This document shows, one piece after another, positions 1-6,409 of a stretch of DNA of 19,220 nucleotides. The stretch is taken from positions 1 to 19,220 of the forward strand of contig CAKTUU010000039.1 in the NCBI GenBank assembly GCA_934621505.1, read 5' to 3'. How positions within the stretch are numbered: position 1 is the stretch's first letter; the number at the start of each line of letters is the position of its first letter. This stretch comes from an uncultured Clostridia bacterium (GTDB taxonomy: Bacteria; Bacillota; Clostridia; Christensenellales; Aristaeellaceae). Under the pieces are notes generated by a model that saw only the letters and a list, made by a program, of their open reading frames with translations, made no database searches and was not told where the DNA came from. The position numbers and the translations under genes were made by a program.

Positions 1-606
1 ACCTTTTCCCCGGAGCTTGTCAGGGGCGATTACGCAAAGAGCAAGGCCATGGCCACGGCGCTGGTGCTGCAGGCGGCAAAGGAAGGGCTGAATGCCAGCG
101 TCGTATTCCCATCGGGCATCATCGGGCCGGGCGATCTGGGAAAGGGCAGCATCACGAACATGCTGCTGTCCTTCCTCGCGGGAAAGCTGCCGCTGGCGGT
201 AAAGGGCGGATATGATTTCGTGGACGTGCGGGACGTCGCCGCGGGAATTCTCGCCTGCGCGGAGCGCGGCCTGCCCGGACACGGCTACATCCTTTCAGGA
301 CATTATGCTTCCATTCGGGATATCCTGGAACTGGTGAAAAAGACAGTGAACCTCCGGCGCAGCGTATCCTATCTGCCGATTGGCTTTGCGAAGCTGGTTG
401 CGCCGCTTTATGAAAAGATCAGCCTGCGCAGGCGGGAACCGCTCTATTTTACGCCCTATTCCATCGCGGTGCTGGATTCCAACGGTGCGTTCAGCTGCAG
501 CGCAGCGGCGACGGCCCTCGGCTATACGCCCAGGCCGCTGAGCAGTACGATACGCGATACCGTACTGTGGCTGAAGGAGAAGATGGGCGGCAAATCACAG
601 GCGTAA
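1..606 (+). CDS. NAD(P)-dependent epimerase/dehydratase (extended SDR), 5'-truncated by window edge
   Basis: The reading frame is open from base 1, so the gene starts upstream of the window; about 201 codons are visible and the stop is TAA at 604-606. The segment YAKSK (bases 31-45) is the YxxxK catalytic motif of short-chain dehydrogenases. It is followed by VVFPSGIIGPGD, the substrate-side loop typical of dihydroflavonol-4-reductase/NAD-dependent epimerase-like extended SDRs, and by DFVDVRDVAAG, a typical motif of the same group. The N-terminal Rossmann GxxGxxG lies outside the window. Extended SDRs are usually 300-340 aa, so about 120-140 residues are missing. The likely role is a cytosolic NAD(P)-linked sugar-nucleotide or ketone/aldehyde reductase; the substrate cannot be told. 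No terminator follows directly, only the structured region 641-852. Confidence 0.85.
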   Translation, partial: TFSPELVRGDYAKSKAMATALVLQAAKEGLNASVVFPSGIIGPGDLGKGSITNMLLSFLAGKLPLAVKGGYDFVDVRDVAAGILACAERGLPGHGYILSGHYASIRDILELVKKTVNLRRSVSYLPIGFAKLVAPLYEKISLRRREPLYFTPYSIAVLDSNGAFSCSAAATALGYTPRPLSSTIRDTVLWLKEKMGGKSQA

Positions 607-640
607 AAAGATATGAAAGGTATGCATAGCTACGGGTAAC

Positions 641-852
641 TTGACCAGCCGCCCTTTCTTTTCGGTAGCGCTAAAAAACATCGAGCATTGGCCGTTTGCT
701 GCGTCGGTGCATCTGCACAGAGCCATAATTGCTCTGTAAGCGTCGGGTGCAAATGCCACCCACTATTGCACCCTGAAGGGTGCATCGTCCCTTGTATCAT
801 AGTTTAAAGTCGCTTGCTTAGATTCGTTCAGGTGGGTGGCTTTTTTGTTTTG
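641..852 (+). ncRNA. Candidate structured non-coding RNA with terminator-like 3' end
   Basis: No convincing ORF covers this stretch, but it is dense in complementary segments. ACAGAGC (717-723) pairs with GCTCTGT (731-737). TGCACCC (767-773) pairs with GGGTGCA (778-784) around a TGAA loop. GCCACCCAC (755-763) pairs perfectly with GTGGGTGGC (832-840), which is followed at once by TTTTTTGTTTT. Two competing pairings exist: GGGTGCA at 745-751 can also take TGCACCC 767-773, and AGCCGCCC at 647-654 can pair, with one G-U, to GGGTGGCT 834-841, closing the whole element. Such a layout fits an independent structured RNA of about 200 nt or a long leader. I cannot assign a family; raiA-motif RNA and 6S RNA are worth testing. 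A -35-like TTGACC lies at 641-646 but has no clear -10, so the 5' end is uncertain. Confidence 0.5.
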
Positions 853-853
853 C

Positions 854-889
854 GCCGCGTTAACCGGCTGGTTGACGCAGCGTTTTTTT
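854..889 (+). terminator. Intrinsic terminator (+ strand)
   Basis: GCCGCGTTAACC (854-865) and GGTTGACGCAGC (870-881) form a 12-bp stem with one mismatch and one G-U pair and a 4-nt loop. G and then seven T follow at 883-889. It is the second terminator after the candidate ncRNA and insulates it from the convergent DUF421 gene that ends at 901. Confidence 0.8.
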
Positions 890-900
890 ATGGTATGTCA

Positions 901-1611
901 TTATCCGCAAGCGGCAGGCGCGGGCTGGTCGTTGGTGCGTTCGTAAACCGTCAGCTGGTTCTGATCGTCAACGGTTGCCAGCAAAATGGAGGGCAGGCGC
1001 TTATAGCCCTGCAATTGCAGTTGATCCTTTAGCCAGTTTTCCGTGTTGCCGGTCATGCGCAGCCTTTCAGGCAAAAAAACGCCGTCCATAATCACAGCGA
1101 CAGGCGGCCTGCTTTGCCGGGGCTGCAGCTGCATATCCTTTGGGGTTAACGGCCGGTCCGGCTCGTTTGGCAAAAAGCTGAGTTTGCCGTTTACCTCCAT
1201 CAGAACCATTTGCAGCTGGCTTAAATCAAAATAACCGGCGCCCCTGCACTCGGTTAAAAATTCCGTCAGGTCCAGCTTGGCTTTTTTCAGTCCTTCATAG
1301 TACAGCTTTCCTTTATCATACAGCACCAGCGGTTCGCCAAGAATCAGCTGCCGGGCTTTGCGGGACTTGTTATTCAGCCAGTTAAACAAAACGGTTGCCC
1401 CGGCGTACAGGGCCATGGCCAACAGGCCGTACCAGGATTTTGCTTCCGGCTTTACGGCCATTTCCGCCGCAATGGAGCCGATGGAGATACCCGCCACATA
1501 GTCAAACATGGTAAGCTGGCTGATTTGCCGGTTGCCCATCAGCCGGGTCAGAAGAAACAAAACAATGATGGATACCACGCTTAGCAGCACAATGTGCCAT
1601 AGCTCGGCCAC
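901..1611 (-). CDS. DUF421/YetF family membrane protein
   Basis: The first ~80 residues hold hydrophobic segments (about residues 6-24, 34-52 and 58-80), including TRLMGNRQISQLTMFDYV, the signature of the YetF/DUF421 family. The C-terminal half is the soluble YetF domain, with GEPLVLYDKGK and ending in LTVYERTND. Family members are about 220-240 aa, so the protein is complete. Their molecular role is unclear; in Bacillus, relatives are linked to spore and envelope functions. The longest frame starts with TTG at 1617, only 2 nt from the AAGGAGG site at 1619-1625. I prefer the in-frame GTG at 1609-1611, which has a normal 8-nt spacing. It lies 50 nt downstream of comF on the same strand and probably ends the recD2-comF transcript. 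Confidence 0.85.
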   Translation of the reverse strand: MAELWHIVLLSVVSIIVLFLLTRLMGNRQISQLTMFDYVAGISIGSIAAEMAVKPEAKSWYGLLAMALYAGATVLFNWLNNKSRKARQLILGEPLVLYDKGKLYYEGLKKAKLDLTEFLTECRGAGYFDLSQLQMVLMEVNGKLSFLPNEPDRPLTPKDMQLQPRQSRPPVAVIMDGVFLPERLRMTGNTENWLKDQLQLQGYKRLPSILLATVDDQNQLTVYERTNDQPAPAACG

Positions 1612-1661
1612 GGGCAATCCCTCCTTTTTTCAGAAGGTAGACTGCCCGGGAAAGAGTAGAA

Positions 1662-2312
1662 TCATGCGCGGCAGGCGGTCAGAATCCGCACTTCCGCCGC
1701 ACCGGCGGCCTGGAGCGCTCTGGCGCAGGCGGCCGCGGTAGCGCCGGTGGTCAATACATCGTCCACCAGCAAAATATGCTTTCCCTCCGCGCTCTTTGCA
1801 GAAAAAGCATCCTTCATGGCAAGCAGGCGTTCCTGACGGCTGCGGCTGATCTGGCTGCCCTGCTCCCGGGGGCGAAACAGCACATCCAGGCATAGGGGAA
1901 GGCCCGTATGCCCGCCCACCTGCTGGGCCAATACCTGCGCCTGGTTATATCCCCGCTGCCGTAAACGCAGCGGATGAACAGGCACCGGCACAAGGCAGTC
2001 AATTTGAGAAATCCAGGCGGCTTCCGCCAGCACCAGCGTCATCTGGTCGCCAAGCGGACGGGCCGCCTGCAAGTCCCCGTTAAATTTAAGCTGATGCACA
2101 AGCCGCCTCGCCTGGTCCTGATACCAGAAGGCGGACAGTGCGGTCCAGCGCCGGTCTACCAGCTCGCTGCGCTCCATGGGCGAAATCCGGCATTGCTCCA
2201 GGCCGCGGGTGCAGCGGCCGCATAGGCAATCCTGATTTCCCTCCAAGGCCCGCTCGCATAAATGGCATATATTTGCCGTTGGAAAAACCAGATTCAGCAG
2301 GGATTCCATCAT
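1662..2312 (-). CDS. comF: ComF family protein (phosphoribosyltransferase-like)
   Basis: The protein of about 216 aa has an N-terminal zinc-finger-like set of cysteines (CHLC at 16-19, then CLCGRC at 29-34). A type I phosphoribosyltransferase fold follows, with RGYNQAQ at about 120-126 and the PRPP-binding loop ILLVDDVLTTGAT at about 180-192. This is the full ComFC/GntX layout and length. In naturally competent bacteria ComF acts in the cytoplasm during DNA uptake, probably with single-stranded-DNA handling proteins; in other lineages the role is not settled. The frame is open further upstream to a GTG at 2342 inside recD2. The ATG at 2310-2312 overlaps the recD2 TGA as ATGA, the usual sign of translational coupling, so I use that start. 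A second ATG follows immediately at 2307-2309. Confidence 0.9.
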   Translation of the reverse strand: MMESLLNLVFPTANICHLCERALEGNQDCLCGRCTRGLEQCRISPMERSELVDRRWTALSAFWYQDQARRLVHQLKFNGDLQAARPLGDQMTLVLAEAAWISQIDCLVPVPVHPLRLRQRGYNQAQVLAQQVGGHTGLPLCLDVLFRPREQGSQISRSRQERLLAMKDAFSAKSAEGKHILLVDDVLTTGATAAACARALQAAGAAEVRILTACRA

Positions 2313-4543
2313 AGCTGAATCGCCGCCTTCAAGCGGTCGCACAGGGTGGTGTAACGCTTTAGCACATGGTTGTTTTCCACCATCTGGCGTATTACGTCTT
2401 CCCGGCCTACCAGCACCACCAGCCTTCTGGCGCGGGTCAGGGCTGTGTACAGCAGGTTGCGGGCCATCAGCATGGGCGGGCCGCCTACCACGGGCATAAC
2501 CACCACAGGAAATTCGCTGCCCTGGCTTTTATGTACCGTCAGGCAGTAGGCCAGCTCCAGCGCGTCCAGCTGCTGCTTTTGGTAGGTGACCATTCGGTCG
2601 TCGTCAAAGCATACGGTCATCAGATGCTCCGCCGGGTCAATGCGCACAATGTAGCCCACGTCGCCGTTAAAGACGCCGGTTCCATCCTCTGTGCCAAAAG
2701 GGGTTTTGCGGGTGTATTCCAGCTGGTAATCATTCTTGGTCTGAATCACCTTGTCGCCCACCCGAAACTCCGTATCCCCGTGAACAATCGCGTCACGATC
2801 CGGCCGCTCCGGGTTTAGTGCGGCCTGCAACAGACGGTTGAGCACATACGCGCCGCAATCTCCCTTTTTGGTGGGGGTAAGCACCTGAATGGACCGGGTA
2901 GCCTCGCTTTGCCAGCCGCCCTTGGGAAATTTTAAATATTTGGGCAAGCGGCTGGACAATAAATCGCAGATGGTTTGCGCCGCCTCGGTTTGCAGGGTAC
3001 GCCTCTCAAAGAAAAAGTCCGTGTTGCGGTTGCGCAGGATCGGCATTTCTCCCTGATTGATCAGGTGAGCGTTCCATACAATCATGCTGCTTTCATCCTG
3101 ACGAAAGATATCCTTCAGGCGAACGCTGGGTACCACATCGCTGTCCAGGATGTCCCGCAGCACATTTCCAGCGCCCACGCTGGGCAGCTGGTCCGCGTCG
3201 CCGACCAGAATCAGCCGGGTTCCCGCCTGAACGGCCCGCAGCAGGCCGCGCATCAGCACCACGTCCACCATGCTCATTTCGTCTACGATCACGCAGTCGG
3301 CATCCAGAGGGTAATCCTCGCAGCGGGCGAATACGCCGTCCTCGCCGCCGTATTCCAGCAGGCGGTGAATGGTTTTGGCTTCCTCTCCGGTGGCTTCGCT
3401 CATTCGCTTGGCCGCGCGGCCCGTAGGGGCGCACAGCAAAATGTCGCTGTCCTCCTGCTTCAGCAGGTGCAAAATGCAGCGGATGACCGTGGTTTTGCCT
3501 GTGCCGGGGCCGCCGGTAATGACCAGCATGCCTTCCTCCACAGCGCTTTGAATGGCCTTTTTCTGCAATGGGCTGAAGGATACGCCCAATTCGTTTTCAT
3601 ACTCCTGAATGCGCATGGCAAGGCCGCCTACCCGCTTATAGGGCCGGGCGGTCATCAGCTGGGCAAGCCGCAGGGCAATTTCCTGCTCCGCATGAAAATA
3701 CAGGGGCAGACACAGCGCCTCCTCGCAGTCCGGCATGGAAAAACCGATCATCATTTTTTCCAGCATTGCCTGGGTGATTTGCTGGTCCACAACCTCCTGA
3801 GGGGCGTGCAGCATGGCGCAGGCCCGGCTTAGCAGTACGTCCCGCGGCAAATAGGTATGTCCGCCGTTCGCGGCGGATTCGCTCAGCAGATAAAACAGCG
3901 CGGCGCGCAGACGAAATTCGCTTTGCGGGTCGATCCCCATCCGCAAAGCCATCCGGTCTGCCGTCAAAAAGCCCACGCCGTCAATATCCATGACCATGCG
4001 GTAGGGGTTTTGGCGAATCAGTTCAATGGTATTTTCGCCATAGTATTTGGCGATTTTCATGGCCAGGTTGGGGCTTAGTCCATCGTTCTGCAAAAAGACC
4101 AGCGCCCGGCGCAGGCCCATTTGCTGTAAATAGCTTTCGGCAATCATGGCGGCTTTTTTTTCGCCAATGCCGCTGATTTCCGTCAGGCGTTGGGGCTGTT
4201 CGTCCAAAATCTCCAGGGTTTGCTCGCCAAAGTGTTTCACAATCAACTTGGCAGTTGACGGGCCGATGCCCCGAATCAGGCCGGAGCCCAAATACTTCTC
4301 AATGGCGCTTTTACCGGTGGGCGGCGTAATGGTGCAACTGCGGGCGGTAAACTGGCGGCCGTAAACCGGATGCTCCGTCCATTGGCCTTCAAAGGTCACG
4401 TTTTCGCCGGGGCTTAGTTCCGGCATTACGCCCACAACAGTTTGCAGGTTGCGGCCGGAGCCTACCCGAAGCACGGTATAGCCGTTTTCATCATTCCGGA
4501 AGGTGGTTTCCTGCACCACGGCCACCAACTGCTGCGTCTCCAC
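2309..4543 (-). CDS. recD2: RecD2 family ATP-dependent DNA helicase (SF1B, RecBC-independent)
   Basis: This 744-aa protein has the complete RecD2 order. An N-terminal OB-like region (1-75) precedes helix-hairpin-helix segments around GLIRGIGPSTAK (88-99) and ISGIGEKKAA (123-132). The SF1 helicase core then carries Walker A GGPGTGKTT (344-352), motif Ia PTGRAAKRM (373-381), Walker B DEMSM (421-425), motif III GDADQLPS (448-455), motif V VHKSQGSEF (670-678) and motif VI YTALTRAR (699-706). RecD2 is a 5'-3' helicase working in DNA repair and replication-fork maintenance, without RecB or RecC. The start is GTG at 4541-4543 behind GAAAGGGCGG; length matches the family. It heads the recD2-comF-DUF421 operon and is read from an extended -10 promoter at 4579-4607. 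Confidence 0.96.
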   Translation of the reverse strand: METQQLVAVVQETTFRNDENGYTVLRVGSGRNLQTVVGVMPELSPGENVTFEGQWTEHPVYGRQFTARSCTITPPTGKSAIEKYLGSGLIRGIGPSTAKLIVKHFGEQTLEILDEQPQRLTEISGIGEKKAAMIAESYLQQMGLRRALVFLQNDGLSPNLAMKIAKYYGENTIELIRQNPYRMVMDIDGVGFLTADRMALRMGIDPQSEFRLRAALFYLLSESAANGGHTYLPRDVLLSRACAMLHAPQEVVDQQITQAMLEKMMIGFSMPDCEEALCLPLYFHAEQEIALRLAQLMTARPYKRVGGLAMRIQEYENELGVSFSPLQKKAIQSAVEEGMLVITGGPGTGKTTVIRCILHLLKQEDSDILLCAPTGRAAKRMSEATGEEAKTIHRLLEYGGEDGVFARCEDYPLDADCVIVDEMSMVDVVLMRGLLRAVQAGTRLILVGDADQLPSVGAGNVLRDILDSDVVPSVRLKDIFRQDESSMIVWNAHLINQGEMPILRNRNTDFFFERRTLQTEAAQTICDLLSSRLPKYLKFPKGGWQSEATRSIQVLTPTKKGDCGAYVLNRLLQAALNPERPDRDAIVHGDTEFRVGDKVIQTKNDYQLEYTRKTPFGTEDGTGVFNGDVGYIVRIDPAEHLMTVCFDDDRMVTYQKQQLDALELAYCLTVHKSQGSEFPVVVMPVVGGPPMLMARNLLYTALTRARRLVVLVGREDVIRQMVENNHVLKRYTTLCDRLKAAIQL

Positions 4544-4578
4544 AAAAGCGCCGCCCTTTCCTGATTCAAATCATGTGC

Positions 4579-4607
4579 ATTATACCATATTTGCATTTTG
4601 GTGGAAA
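4579..4607 (-). promoter_or_regulatory. Sigma-A-type promoter for recD2
   Basis: On the minus strand, TTTCCA (4607-4602) and TATAAT (4584-4579) are 17 nt apart, and TGG just before the -10 makes an extended -10 (TGnTATAAT). It lies 36 nt upstream of the recD2 GTG and overlaps the opposing phosphatase promoter. Confidence 0.75.
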
Positions 4608-4619
4608 GAGGCGTATCAT
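4591..4619 (+). promoter_or_regulatory. Sigma-A-type promoter for the histidine phosphatase
   Basis: TTGCAT (4591-4596) and TATCAT (4614-4619) are 17 nt apart. Predicted transcription starts near 4626, just before the AAAGGAG at 4627-4633, giving a very short leader. This places the upstream in-frame ATG at 4598 inside the promoter and argues against it as the start codon. Confidence 0.6.
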
Positions 4620-4642
4620 GGGCGGGAAAGGAGCGGATACGT

Positions 4643-5203
4643 TTGACGACCGTTTTATTTGCCCGCCATGGGCAGACGGATTGGAATCTGGAAATGCGAA
4701 GGCAGGGCCGCACGGATATTCCGCTGAATGATACGGGAAGAATGCAGGCGGTGGAATGCGCCCAAAAAATCGATATTCCTGTGGATGTGATTTGCTCATC
4801 GCCTCTTTGCCGCGCGCTGGAAACGGCTCGGATCATTGCAGGGCATATCGGCTATGACAGGCCGGTGGAAATTGTGGACGGCCTGATTGAGCGGTCCTTC
4901 GGGCAATATGAGGGCACCTGCGTGGACCGGCTTCCGGGCGGCTTTCTGTGGGAGATGAACAGCCCCTTTAACCGGGGCTTGGAGGATCCAAAAGAGGCGG
5001 AAACACTGCCTGTGCTGTTTACCCGCATTGACGGCTGCCTGACGCGGCTGTGCAGACTGTATGCCGGTAAAACCATTTTGCTGGTCAGCCATGGAGGCGT
5101 TGCGGTGGCGGTGCGCCGCTATTTTGAGGGAGCGCCTAAGGACGGGGATTATAAGCCGCTGATTCCGCCCAACACCTGTCTGCTGCGCTATCACGCGCAT
5201 TGA
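4643..5203 (+). CDS. Histidine phosphatase family protein (phosphoglycerate mutase-like)
   Basis: The N-terminus carries the phosphohistidine motif ARHGQTDWN, and the C-terminal part carries LLVSHGGVAVAVRR with the second catalytic histidine. CSSPLCRALETARI and GLIERSFGQYEG are the usual core motifs, the latter with the acidic residue. At about 186 aa it fits the small cofactor-independent-type branch 2 phosphatases (CobC/GpmB/PhoE-like). The substrate is not predictable; cytosolic phosphate-ester hydrolysis is likely. I chose TTG at 4643-4645, with AAAGGAG at 4627-4633 and a 9-nt spacer, over the ATG at 4598, which lies in the promoter and has no ribosome site. It is transcribed divergently from recD2. 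Confidence 0.85.
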   Translation: MTTVLFARHGQTDWNLEMRRQGRTDIPLNDTGRMQAVECAQKIDIPVDVICSSPLCRALETARIIAGHIGYDRPVEIVDGLIERSFGQYEGTCVDRLPGGFLWEMNSPFNRGLEDPKEAETLPVLFTRIDGCLTRLCRLYAGKTILLVSHGGVAVAVRRYFEGAPKDGDYKPLIPPNTCLLRYHAH

Positions 5204-5227
5204 CTTTTTTGATTTGGGAAGTATAAT
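5200..5227 (+). promoter_or_regulatory. Strong sigma-A-type promoter for the KorA-like orphan gene
   Basis: TTGACT (5200-5205) and TATAAT (5222-5227) are separated by 16 nt. The -35 box overlaps the TGA stop of the phosphatase gene. It lies 63 nt upstream of the ATG at 5290. Confidence 0.8.
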
Positions 5228-5289
5228 AAATAAAGAAGCAGGGCTTATTTTTCTCCCGCTTACACACCGGATTTGGAAAGGATGGATGG

Positions 5290-6045
5290 ATGATGACAGG
5301 TTATGAAGCGATTGCTCGTGCAGCCGCGGCGGCGGGATGCCATTGCTGGTTTACAGCAAGCGAAGACAGCCTGTACCACGCCATGTGCGCCGCTGTGGAT
5401 GAAGGCCGCTGTTTGCAGCCGGAAACCGCTCAGGGCGCGGCTTATATGGCCATGGGCGCGGCGGCGGCAGGCGCGTGCCCGCTGTTGACTGTGGATGAGG
5501 TGGAAACGGAGCTGCTGCTGTTTATGGCGGACAGCCAGCTGCCCTGCGTTGTGGTGCAAACGCTGCCGGCAGGCACGGCGCCGGATTTGGATGCGGTCAG
5601 CATCCGCGTATTGCTGCCCGGCTCCGCCGTCGAGGCGGAAACCCTGGTGCGGGAGGCGTTTACCATCGCCCGTACGCAGAAAGCGCCTGTGATGGTGATT
5701 GTCAGCCAAAGCCTGTGCGAGGAAGAAGTGGATTTGGGGGAAGAGGAACAATCTCCCGATTTGTGCAAGCAGGTAGAACAGGTGATAAACACCGTTGGCG
5801 CCAAGCTGGATCAGGTGGGCAAAAAGCTGGATGAAAAGCTCAATTCCCCCGAAGTGGTGGAAAAAGCGGAAACCTTGAAGAAACAGGCCGGACAGGTTAC
5901 CAAAACCGCCGCAAACGGTCTGGCCCGCGGTGCGGTGATGCTGGCGGACGGCTTCGGCAAGCTGATAAAATCCTTTGTTAAGACCGATGATACCAAGAGC
6001 GACGACGCATCCCAAAAGGATGACGATTCCAATGCCAACGGCTAA
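5290..6045 (+). CDS. Orphan protein with KorA/IorA-like N-terminal domain and helical C-terminus
   Basis: The first ~145 of 251 residues follow the pattern of the pyrimidine-binding domain of 2-oxoacid:ferredoxin oxidoreductase alpha subunits. These are GYEAIARAAAAAGC, a PETAQGAAYMAMGAA segment in which Glu45 matches the conserved glutamate that activates thiamine diphosphate, LPCVVVQTLPAG, and VLLPGSAVEAETLVREAF leading to KAPVMVIVSQSL. The usual GYPITPS loop is replaced by FTASEDS and the Gly-rich TSGPG stretch is missing, so the domain looks shortened. Residues 155-231 form heptad-like amphipathic helices and 232-251 an acidic Asp/Ser/Lys tail. No beta subunit or ferredoxin subunit is encoded nearby. 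ATGs at 5290 and 5293 both follow GGAAAGG. Enzyme activity is doubtful; a regulatory or scaffold role is only a guess. Confidence 0.7.
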   Translation: MMTGYEAIARAAAAAGCHCWFTASEDSLYHAMCAAVDEGRCLQPETAQGAAYMAMGAAAAGACPLLTVDEVETELLLFMADSQLPCVVVQTLPAGTAPDLDAVSIRVLLPGSAVEAETLVREAFTIARTQKAPVMVIVSQSLCEEEVDLGEEEQSPDLCKQVEQVINTVGAKLDQVGKKLDEKLNSPEVVEKAETLKKQAGQVTKTAANGLARGAVMLADGFGKLIKSFVKTDDTKSDDASQKDDDSNANG

Positions 6046-6051
6046 GGCACA

Positions 6052-6100
6052 CACAAATAATGGCCTGTGGAAAAGAACTTTCTACAGGCCATTATTTGTG
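6052..6100. terminator. Long perfect hairpin, probable bidirectional terminator
   Basis: CACAAATAATGGCCTGT (6052-6068) is the exact reverse complement of 6084-6100. Pairing continues with one G-T to 6073/6079, giving about 22 bp around a 5-nt loop. Read either way, a GC-rich GGCCTGT stem is followed by ATTATTTGTG, a degenerate U-tract. It starts 7 nt after the stop of the KorA-like gene. Confidence 0.6.
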
Positions 6101-6117
6101 GGCAAAAAAGCCCGCCT

Positions 6118-6197
6118 GGCGGCAAAGAGCGTAAAAAGCCTTGCTGTGCAAGACAGACGAAACCGCCGTACGCGCTGCCGGTTTCGGAAGAAAAATC
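6118..6197 (+). repeat. Dispersed two-hairpin repeat, copy 1
   Basis: It begins GGCGGCAAAGAGCG and ends with CTGCCGGTTTCGGAA (6175-6189) followed by GAAAAATC to 6197. Copy 2, at 17682-17757 on the other strand, shares both blocks and the order of the parts. Inner hairpins are CTTGC/GCAAG (6140-6144/6148-6152) and a 10-bp stem with one C-C mismatch (6158-6167/6177-6186, 9-nt loop). It lies between convergent genes, just after the terminator hairpin. Confidence 0.75.
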
Positions 6198-6409
6198 GAA
6201 GGGATTTCAGACTGATGACAAACGCCCCGCTCGACCGGGCGCCGCACATGGCAAATGAAACGGTTCCCAACAGGTCAGCCATGCGGATGCAAAGCCAGGG
6301 ATGCCTGGCGGCTTCCCGGAGAGGGTTCTGATATGCAGCTCGTCAATCCACCCATCCGTATACATCGCTCAATTCTTAAATGCTGCCGCGCCGCGCAAAT
6401 AAGCAGGCA
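6198..6409. other. Intergenic stretch without a recognisable gene
   Basis: I see no gene in this 212-nt stretch. It holds only small hairpins, such as GCCAGG/CCTGGC at 6294-6299/6304-6309, and no clear U-tract terminator for the dehydrogenase that ends at 6410. Short frames crossing it have no ribosome site. Confidence 0.5.

Noticed and set aside
2975..3832. A 285-codon open frame on the + strand
   Set aside because: It is antisense to the well-conserved recD2 gene, has no ribosome site, and its His/Gln/Val-rich composition is typical of a shadow frame.
6052..6100. The long inverted repeat as ends of an insertion sequence
   Set aside because: The arms are only 5 nt apart and nothing lies between them; position after a stop codon fits a terminator hairpin.
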